Positions 58,702-64,000 of a stretch of 64,000 nt of DNA are shown here, piece after piece (within the stretch, counting starts at the first letter, position 1; each line of letters starts with the position of its first letter). The notes beneath the pieces are model-generated. The model was given only the letters and a program-made list of their open reading frames with translations. It was not told the origin of the DNA and ran no database searches. Source of the DNA: Mycobacterium numidiamassiliense. Its GTDB lineage: Bacteria; Actinomycetota; Actinomycetes; Mycobacteriales; Mycobacteriaceae. Where the stretch lies: assembly GCF_900157365.1 (NCBI RefSeq), contig NZ_FUEZ01000004.1, forward strand, positions 3,440,966 to 3,504,965, written 5' to 3'. Position numbers and translations under genes: made by a program.

Positions 58702-60390
58702 GTGACTGGACGCGGCGCGACCATCCCGGCCGGTCTGTCCGTCGCCGACACCTGCGTCGACCTGCTGGTGGTCGGCTCGGGTACCGGCATGGCCGCGGCG
58801 CTGGCCGCCCATGAACTCGGGCTGACGGTGCTGATCGTGGAGAAGTCGTCCCAGGTGGGCGGCTCGACCGCCCGCTCCGGCGGCGCGCTGTGGTTGCCCG
58901 GCAGCGTGCTGCGGGGCGCGAACGACACGGCCGAAAGCGCCACCACCTACCTGGACGCCGTGGTCGCCGGCTCGGCACCCGCACAGCGATCGGCCGCCTT
59001 CGTCGGCCAGGTGTCCGCGACGGTCGACATGCTGCTCCGGACGACTCCGCTCAGGTTGTTCTGGGCCCGCGACTATTCGGACTACCACCCCGAAGAACCC
59101 GGCGGCAGCGCAGCGGGCCGCACCTGCGAATGCCACCCGCTGGACACGTCGATCCTTGGCGCCTATCGCACTCGCCTGCGGCCCGGCGTGCTGGAACCCG
59201 CCGTCTCGATACCGACGACGGGTGCTGACTACCGGTGGATGAACCTGGTGGCCCGGGTGCCGCGCAAGGGCATACCGACATTTGCCAAGCGGATCACGCA
59301 GGGATTGGGCGGCCGATTGCTGGGCCGGCATTACGCGGCGGGCGGTCAGGGGCTGATGGCCGGGCTGTTCGCGGGTGCTCTGCGCGCCGGCATCCCGGTC
59401 TGGACCGACACCCGGCTGCTGCGCCTCGACCGCGATGGCGAGCGAGTGACCGGGGCCACGGTCGACCATGACGGGCGCGAGGTGTCGATCACGGCTCGGC
59501 GCGGGGTGGTGCTGGCCACCGGCGGTTTCGACCACAGCATGGACCTGCGGTGGAAATATCAGTCCGAGTCGCTGGGCGCCAACCTGAGCCTTGGCGCCGA
59601 CTCCAATACCGGCGACGGGCTCCGTGCGGGCCAGGAAGTCGGGGCCGGCATCGATTTGATGGACCAGGCGTGGTGGTTTCCCGCCATCGCGCCCCTGCCC
59701 GGCAAGGCGCCCGCGGTGATGCTGGCCGAACGGTCACTACCGGGCTGCCTGATCGTGAACCAGCACGGCCGCCGATTCGCCAACGAGTCGACGGACTACA
59801 TGTCCTTCGGTCAGCGGCTACTCGAGCTGGAGCGCGCGGGCACCCGGGTCGATGCCATGTGGATCGTCTTCGATCAGCAATACCGCAACAGTTACGTCTT
59901 TGGCGCCGAACTCTTTCCGCGGATGCGCATCCCGAAGAGCTGGTACGACGCGGGCATCGCGGTGCGGGCCGACCGACTCGACGAGCTCGGGGCGCAGATG
60001 GGTGTGCCGGTCTCGGAGTTCTTCGCGACGATGACGCGCTTCAACCAAATCGCCTCGGCCGGTGAGGATCCCGACTTCGGGCGGGGTCGCAGCGCCTACG
60101 ACCGCTACTACGGTGACCCGACGATCACGCCGAACCCCAACCTGCGTCCGCTGGTCAAGGGACCCTTCTACGCCGTGAGAATGGTGCTGAGCGACCTGGG
60201 TACCTGCGGCGGGCTGACGACCGACGAACGCGCTCGCGTGCTGCGCGAAGACGGGGGGGTGATCGCCGGCCTGTACGCGATCGGCAACACCGCGGCGAAC
60301 GCGTTCGGCACGACATATCCCGGCGCGGGCGCGACGATCGCGCAAGGTCTGGTGTACGGCTACATCGCGGCCCGCGACGCGGCGGGCTAG
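58702..60390 (+). CDS. 3-ketosteroid delta-1-dehydrogenase (KstD)-family flavoprotein
   Basis: A 562-residue flavoprotein, the usual KstD length. FAD motif 'DLLVVGSGTGMAAALAAHELGLTVLIVEKSSQVGGSTARSGGALWLPGS', second FAD region 'GGVIAGLYAIGNTAANAFGTTYPGAGATIAQGLVYGYIAARDA', and the catalytic-region Tyr-Ala-Val in 'KGPFYAVRMVLSDLGTCGG'. KstD introduces a C1-C2 double bond; a related delta-4 dehydrogenase is an alternative. Divergent from KshA by 95 bp, which together would open ring B. Confidence 0.88.
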   Translation: MTGRGATIPAGLSVADTCVDLLVVGSGTGMAAALAAHELGLTVLIVEKSSQVGGSTARSGGALWLPGSVLRGANDTAESATTYLDAVVAGSAPAQRSAAFVGQVSATVDMLLRTTPLRLFWARDYSDYHPEEPGGSAAGRTCECHPLDTSILGAYRTRLRPGVLEPAVSIPTTGADYRWMNLVARVPRKGIPTFAKRITQGLGGRLLGRHYAAGGQGLMAGLFAGALRAGIPVWTDTRLLRLDRDGERVTGATVDHDGREVSITARRGVVLATGGFDHSMDLRWKYQSESLGANLSLGADSNTGDGLRAGQEVGAGIDLMDQAWWFPAIAPLPGKAPAVMLAERSLPGCLIVNQHGRRFANESTDYMSFGQRLLELERAGTRVDAMWIVFDQQYRNSYVFGAELFPRMRIPKSWYDAGIAVRADRLDELGAQMGVPVSEFFATMTRFNQIASAGEDPDFGRGRSAYDRYYGDPTITPNPNLRPLVKGPFYAVRMVLSDLGTCGGLTTDERARVLREDGGVIAGLYAIGNTAANAFGTTYPGAGATIAQGLVYGYIAARDAAG

Positions 60391-60434
60391 TGGCGATCGC
60401 GAGGTCGGCGGAGCCGGGCTAAGCGGCTCGCCAC
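60390..60434. terminator. Hairpin between convergent genes, probable bidirectional terminator
   Basis: GAGCCG (60411-60416) pairs with CGGCTC (60424-60429) around a 7-base loop; the outer GTGGCGA (60390-60396) pairs with TCGCCAC (60428-60434). It lies between the KstD-like stop and the PadR stop. There is no clear U-tract, as usual in mycobacteria. Confidence 0.45.
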
Positions 60435-60441
60435 CGTCAAG

Positions 60442-61131
60442 TTAGTTGGCCTCGCGCTTGGCCTCGACCTGCTTCTCGATCTCGCGCCAATAGCCTGGCG
60501 TCGTGCGGGGTTTGCCGTAACCGCCCTTCGGTGCCTTCTGCAGAACAGCGTCGGCCTCGTCGATCTCCTTGATCATCTCCAGGGCGAACTCCCGCTCAGC
60601 GGCGTAATACTTTGCGGCCCAACGCAATGCGAGCACCGAGTATGCCCACGCGGGTTCGGCTTCGGCACCGTCGGCGTCCTCGATGGCCTTGCGGTGCTTG
60701 GCCTCCGAGGACGCCACATGCTCCTGCAGTAATTCCTTGAGCCGGTTCGGGTTGCTGAGGTGGCCGAACGTAACGCGCAGCAGCACACTGTGCTTGAGCA
60801 CCGGCGCGTCCACGGGCGCGTGGTTGGTCCACTCGGTCACGGCATCCATGCCGGCCGGGGTGATCTTGTAGAGCCGGCGGCTGCGGGTGCCTTCGTCGCG
60901 CTCCACCCGCGAGCTCACCAGCCCCAGCACCTCAAGTTTTTTCAGCTCCGTATAGATCTGGCTGTACGAGGGGCTCCAGTAATAGAGGTCGACGCTCCAA
61001 TCGATCCATTTCTTCAGGTCGTAACCCGACACTTCTTCCTCGTACGACATCATGCCCAGCAACGTCCAGCTCGTGGCGGCGAGCGTTGCCTTGGACAACT
61101 TGTCGCTGACAGGGTCCGTTTCGGAGTCCAT
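60442..61131 (-). CDS. PadR family transcriptional regulator
   Basis: A 229-residue regulator. N-terminal winged helix: 'LLGMMSYEEEVSGYDLKKWIDWSVDLYYWSPSYSQIYTELKKLEVLGLVSSRVE', then 'RRLYKITPAGMDAVTEW', and a C-terminal helical domain for dimer and ligand binding. ATG at 61131. It may control the neighbouring ring-degradation genes or the secreted-protein gene. Its target is not evident. Confidence 0.9.
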   Translation of the reverse strand: MDSETDPVSDKLSKATLAATSWTLLGMMSYEEEVSGYDLKKWIDWSVDLYYWSPSYSQIYTELKKLEVLGLVSSRVERDEGTRSRRLYKITPAGMDAVTEWTNHAPVDAPVLKHSVLLRVTFGHLSNPNRLKELLQEHVASSEAKHRKAIEDADGAEAEPAWAYSVLALRWAAKYYAAEREFALEMIKEIDEADAVLQKAPKGGYGKPRTTPGYWREIEKQVEAKREAN

Positions 61132-61224
61132 TTCGCCAGGTTAACAACCCCGGCGAAGTCTTTGTGTCACACTGACCGCTGGCCGGGACGCAATCGTCGG
61201 CCGTCAGGTCACGGAGGGGGCGAG

Positions 61225-61647
61225 ATGATCGCGCTACGGGTCGTGCCATCGGCTGTTGTCGCAGTGGGCGTGATTGCGGCGCCCTCGGCCCACGCGGACA
61301 ACCAGTTCTGCTCCTCCGATCAGGTGTGTTCCTTCTACTCCCCCTCGCACGCGATCAGCTGCGAGATCGATTACCAACGCGGTGGCATCCCCGATTCAAC
61401 GTATTGCCAGATCAATACCCCGCAGCTGGCGCAGTCCGCGCACATGGACGCCACGGGGACCTACACGATTTGCAACGGTCAAAGCTGTATGGGCAACCCC
61501 GGTTTGGGCCAGGCCACGCTGCCCTACGGCGAATCCGTCGGCTTAGGTCCGTTCGGCTGCCGGTCGGAGGTCAACGGGTTGACGTGTACCGTGTCGTCGG
61601 GCAGCGGCTTCGCGATCTCCAGCTCGGGAATCGTCAAGGTCCCGTAA
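61225..61647 (+). CDS. Secreted Cys-rich protein, DUF6636-like
   Basis: A 140-residue secreted protein with a Sec signal (MIALRVVPSAVVAVGVIAAPSAHA, cleavage before DNQ). The mature part has eight Cys residues in pairs, with 'SFYSPSHAISCEIDYQ' and 'LGPFGCRSEVNGLTCTVSSGSGFAISSSGIVKV', matching the small extracytoplasmic DUF6636 family of mycobacteria. GGAGGGGG lies six to seven bases before the ATG at 61225. Its stop abuts the SDR stop (convergent). Confidence 0.8.
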   Translation: MIALRVVPSAVVAVGVIAAPSAHADNQFCSSDQVCSFYSPSHAISCEIDYQRGGIPDSTYCQINTPQLAQSAHMDATGTYTICNGQSCMGNPGLGQATLPYGESVGLGPFGCRSEVNGLTCTVSSGSGFAISSSGIVKVP

Positions 61648-62478
61648 TCACGCGGTGGGGAAATTCACGTCCTTTGTGACGGACTTCCACTCTTCGATCG
61701 ACGCCGACATCGCCGCGATCTTGTCGCGCATCGCCTTGAGTACGTCGCGGCCCAGCAGTAGCCGCAGCGGTGGCTCGTCGAGCGTCGTCACCATCAGCAC
61801 CGCCTCGGCCACCTTTTTCGGGTCGCCCGGCAGGTGGTCGGCGAACTGCTTGATCAGATCCTTGCGCGCTGCCACGTCGGCGTAGTCGGCTATCGGGCTG
61901 CTCGATTCCTTCATCGATCGCGTGGCCCAGTCGGTACGGAAGGCGCCCGGCTCGATGGCAATCACCTTGATGCCCAAGGGGCGCACCTCGGTCGCGAGCG
62001 CTTCGGTCACCGCCTCCAGCGCGAACTTGGTCGACGAGTAGTAGGCGTTGGGCGGGTTGGCCACCAGGCCGGTCATCGAGGAGATGTTGATGATGTGGCC
62101 GGCGCCGCGGGCACGCATCGCGGGTAGCACCGCCTTGATCATGTCTACGGCGCCGAAGTAGTTGACGTCGAACAGCTTTCGAACCTCGGCATCCTCGCCC
62201 TCTTCCACGGAGGACAGGTAGCCGTGACCGGCGTTGTTGACCAGGACGTCGATCCCGCCGAACGACTCGTCGGCCGCCGACACCGCCGCCGCGATCTGAG
62301 CGGCGTCCGTCACGTCCAGTGCCACGGCGATGGCCCGGTCTCCGAATTCGTCCGCGAGATCGGCCACCGCGTCGACCCGGCGCGCGGTCACCACCACGCT
62401 GTGGCCGGCTTCCAAAGCGGCGCGGGCGATCTCGCGCCCAAAGCCGGTTGAGCATCCGGTGATGAGCCAGCGGGCCAC
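61648..62478 (-). CDS. Short-chain dehydrogenase/reductase
   Basis: A 276-residue SDR: coenzyme loop 'LITGCSTGFGREIARAALEAGHSVVVTARR', 'LVNNAGHGYLSSVEEG', Ser in 'INISSMTG', Tyr/Lys in 'YYSSTKFALEAVTEAL', and 'VIAIEPGAFRTDW'. This is the oxidoreductase group often annotated as acting on retinol or steroid-like substrates. GTG at 62478. It lies 2 bp after the upstream DUF1214-like gene stop and is co-transcribed. Confidence 0.88.
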   Translation of the reverse strand: MARWLITGCSTGFGREIARAALEAGHSVVVTARRVDAVADLADEFGDRAIAVALDVTDAAQIAAAVSAADESFGGIDVLVNNAGHGYLSSVEEGEDAEVRKLFDVNYFGAVDMIKAVLPAMRARGAGHIINISSMTGLVANPPNAYYSSTKFALEAVTEALATEVRPLGIKVIAIEPGAFRTDWATRSMKESSSPIADYADVAARKDLIKQFADHLPGDPKKVAEAVLMVTTLDEPPLRLLLGRDVLKAMRDKIAAMSASIEEWKSVTKDVNFPTA

Positions 62479-62480
62479 GG

Positions 62481-63728
62481 CTAGATCGTCCCTTCCGGAA
62501 GGCGCCGCAAATATGCCTTGCGTCGACGGGCGAGTTCGGCCGACCGCTCCGCGACGCTGACCCGGCGCAGGCCCGGCACCTCGGCCTCGAGCCGGTCCAG
62601 TTGGACGACCCGGCCGCGGGCGCCGAGGTCTTCGCGGGGACCTGCCTCGCCAAACTCCGCCATACGCAACGTCAGAATGCCTTCGCGCAGGCCGTCGGAG
62701 TCGATCCAATTCGCCACACCGGGATCGTCCGGCGCGATCACGTAGGTGTACGTGCCGTCGTCGTTGGGCACCGACTGAGCCTTGTTGAGGCTACCGGTGC
62801 GGTCGCAGATATCCAGCGTGGTCCCCCAAATGTTGCTGAGCGGCACCGTAAAGTATTCCGCGCCACCATCATTGAGGTCGACCACGAAAGCCTCGCCCGG
62901 CGCGAGATCGAAGCGGCCCATCACATACACCTGATTGCGCATCGCGCCGACCTTGTCGGCCGACCACGCGAGGTTGAAGTGGTTGGCCGGCATCTTGTAC
63001 ACGCCGTGGCTGAGCTTGCCGGTGAAGTCGGCAAAGTAGGCCATCATCGCCGCCGTCGCCTCGGCCTGCTCGTCGAGCGTGCGTGCGGGCGTGGCCGGCG
63101 GGCCGCCGAGTCGCTGCACCTCAAGATGATTGGGGTCGTCACGGCCCCAGTCCAGCAGCACGTCGCGGATGTAGAACTCGTGCGCCTCGGGCGAGGTCTG
63201 CACGTGGTTCGGCCGTCCGTCGGCGGGCTTGGAGTCGACGGTGATGGTGAAGCTGCCGTCGGAATCGACCTGCATGGTGCGCCCGTTGAGCACGTCGACG
63301 GTGCCCATGTGGGCATCCCACAGCGTGAAGTAGTTCTCGGTCATCCGGTGCTCGCCGACCCGGCCGCGGATCTCGTAGCGTTCGTCGCCGGAGATCGGGA
63401 TCACCCGGTAGACGCTGTCGGGATTGTCGATACCCCAACGTGATCCGGGGATTTGGCGGCCGTCGACCCGATGCCCGAGCCGGGTGATGCACGTGATCTT
63501 CGGCCGCAGCTTGTCCTGATTGGACGACCACACCGCCGCCGAGAACATCACCTCGGCGAAGGATTCGTCGAACCGCTCGCGCATCGCGTCCGACGCCTTG
63601 GCCCGCCCCAGCCAGGTCTCTCCCACGGTGCGGTACGCCGCCTTGATCGTGGGGTGTTCGATGAGTTCCAGGGCCGCGAGTTCCTGTTCGCGCTGGGATT
63701 CCGTCGAGACGGGGTCATCAAGCATCAA
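62481..63728 (-). CDS. DUF1214-like hypothetical protein
   Basis: A 415-residue protein of unknown function. The middle has 'TMQVDSDGSFTITVDSKPADGRPNHVQTSPEAHEFYIRDVLLDW', the pattern of DUF1214-type beta domains, and 'FDLAPGEAFVVDLNDGGAEYFTVPLSNIWGTTLD'. It is in an apparent operon with the SDR and the sulfotransferase-like gene (7 bp from its stop). It may bind a lipid or aromatic substrate; no catalytic motif recognised. Confidence 0.72.
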   Translation of the reverse strand: MMLDDPVSTESQREQELAALELIEHPTIKAAYRTVGETWLGRAKASDAMRERFDESFAEVMFSAAVWSSNQDKLRPKITCITRLGHRVDGRQIPGSRWGIDNPDSVYRVIPISGDERYEIRGRVGEHRMTENYFTLWDAHMGTVDVLNGRTMQVDSDGSFTITVDSKPADGRPNHVQTSPEAHEFYIRDVLLDWGRDDPNHLEVQRLGGPPATPARTLDEQAEATAAMMAYFADFTGKLSHGVYKMPANHFNLAWSADKVGAMRNQVYVMGRFDLAPGEAFVVDLNDGGAEYFTVPLSNIWGTTLDICDRTGSLNKAQSVPNDDGTYTYVIAPDDPGVANWIDSDGLREGILTLRMAEFGEAGPREDLGARGRVVQLDRLEAEVPGLRRVSVAERSAELARRRKAYLRRLPEGTI

Positions 63729-63735
63729 ATGTTCC

Positions 63736-64000
63736 TTACTGGTCGTAATTTCGGAAACGCTTGTTGTACAACGCGAATCGCTCGTCGACCTGCTCGGGGC
63801 GCAGGCCGTAGGTGTCCAGTCCGTACGGCGGGCGAGGGGCCTCCCGGGGCCGCACGTCGAGCCAATCGCGCATCGCGTTTTCCGCTGCGGCCGTCAGGGG
63901 CAGGCCAATGGCGTCGTAGACACGAGCCACCTGGCCGATCGGGTCGGCGACGGCATCGTCGAACGCGATGTCGGTGACCAGGCTGGTTTCCCCGCCATCC
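63736..64000 (-). CDS. Sulfotransferase family protein, C-terminal part (runs off window)
   Basis: The frame is open to the window edge, so only the last 87 or so residues are seen: '...LVTDIAFDDAVADPIGQVARVYDAIGLPLTAAAENAMRDWL', and the closing 'RPPYGLDTYGLRPEQVDERFALYNKRFRNYDQ'. That tail is typical of mycobacterial PAPS-dependent sulfotransferases. The PAPS-binding P-loop would lie upstream of the window. It is the first visible gene of the minus-strand unit with the DUF1214-like and SDR genes. Confidence 0.75.
   Translation of the reverse strand, partial: DGGETSLVTDIAFDDAVADPIGQVARVYDAIGLPLTAAAENAMRDWLDVRPREAPRPPYGLDTYGLRPEQVDERFALYNKRFRNYDQ

Noticed and set aside
31596..60390. KstR or KstR2 operator near the steroid-like operons
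   Set aside because: I looked for TnnAACnnGTTnnA-like and AnCAAGnnCTTGnT-like sites in the promoter gaps and saw none by eye; a matrix scan would be decisive.
1..64000. tRNA, rRNA, CRISPR arrays, prophage or integrase genes
   Set aside because: None recognised anywhere in the window; the tandem repeat at 53372 has no spacers and is not a CRISPR array.

Overview
The window is high-GC, densely packed DNA from a Mycobacterium, most likely a non-tuberculous species. Support comes from a 13E12-repeat HNH protein, an Rv1747-type double-FHA ABC transporter, a FadD1-like ligase, a mycofactocin-type dehydrogenase, a KshA-type Rieske oxygenase, and many TetR, IclR, PadR and LuxR regulators over acyl-CoA and ring-degradation genes. 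I saw no rRNA, tRNA, CRISPR array or intact insertion sequence. Gene names rest on motifs and remembered family features, because no database search was possible.

Layout. 1-3.1 kb: the end of a degenerate M24 peptidase-like protein, a DDN-type nitroreductase, and a lower-GC patch with a membrane protein, a decayed NmrA fragment and a TetR gene. 3.1-4.5 kb: a 13E12 HNH protein. 4.5-7.9 kb: TetR, alpha/beta hydrolase, carboxymuconolactone decarboxylase-like protein and cyclase. 7.9-16.4 kb: a minus-strand operon (P450, mycofactocin-type SDR, crotonase, tandem CoA-transferase, SDR, kinase-like protein) next to a TetR gene; two matching operator candidates flank the TetR gene. 16.5-20 kb: a LuxR-type regulator divergent from three small envelope-type genes, followed by a SecD-P1-head lipoprotein and a TIM-barrel protein. 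20-31.6 kb: assorted catabolic enzymes (Gfo/Idh/MocA, FAD monooxygenase, sulfatase, nitronate monooxygenase, amidohydrolase, class II aldolase, AMP ligase) and membrane or secreted proteins.

31.6-40.7 kb: a tightly overlapped minus-strand operon resembling the cholesterol side-chain igr operon (two FadE, two MaoC-fold proteins, DUF35, Ltp2-like thiolase fold), extended by an esterase, a Baeyer-Villiger-type monooxygenase and FadD1. The gene set fits ketone to ester to acid to acyl-CoA to beta-oxidation and retro-aldol cleavage.

40.9-49.6 kb: a TPR protein, a 54-residue protein, the FHA-ABC transporter, an SDR, a molybdopterin oxidoreductase and a PPOX-type protein. 49.7-60.4 kb: a second catabolic block with NTF2-like, meta-cleavage hydrolase, HsaA-like monooxygenase, extradiol dioxygenase, two KstD-family flavoproteins, IclR, SDR, KshA and a Cys-rich partner. 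This looks like an accessory steroid-type ring-opening set without its reductases. 60.4-64 kb: PadR, a DUF6636-like secreted protein, an SDR, a DUF1214-like protein and the C-terminus of a sulfotransferase.

The most unusual local feature is a 35-bp tandem repeat at 53372-53466. It places two mini-ORFs, joined by ATGA stop-start overlaps, between the dioxygenase and the following flavoprotein.
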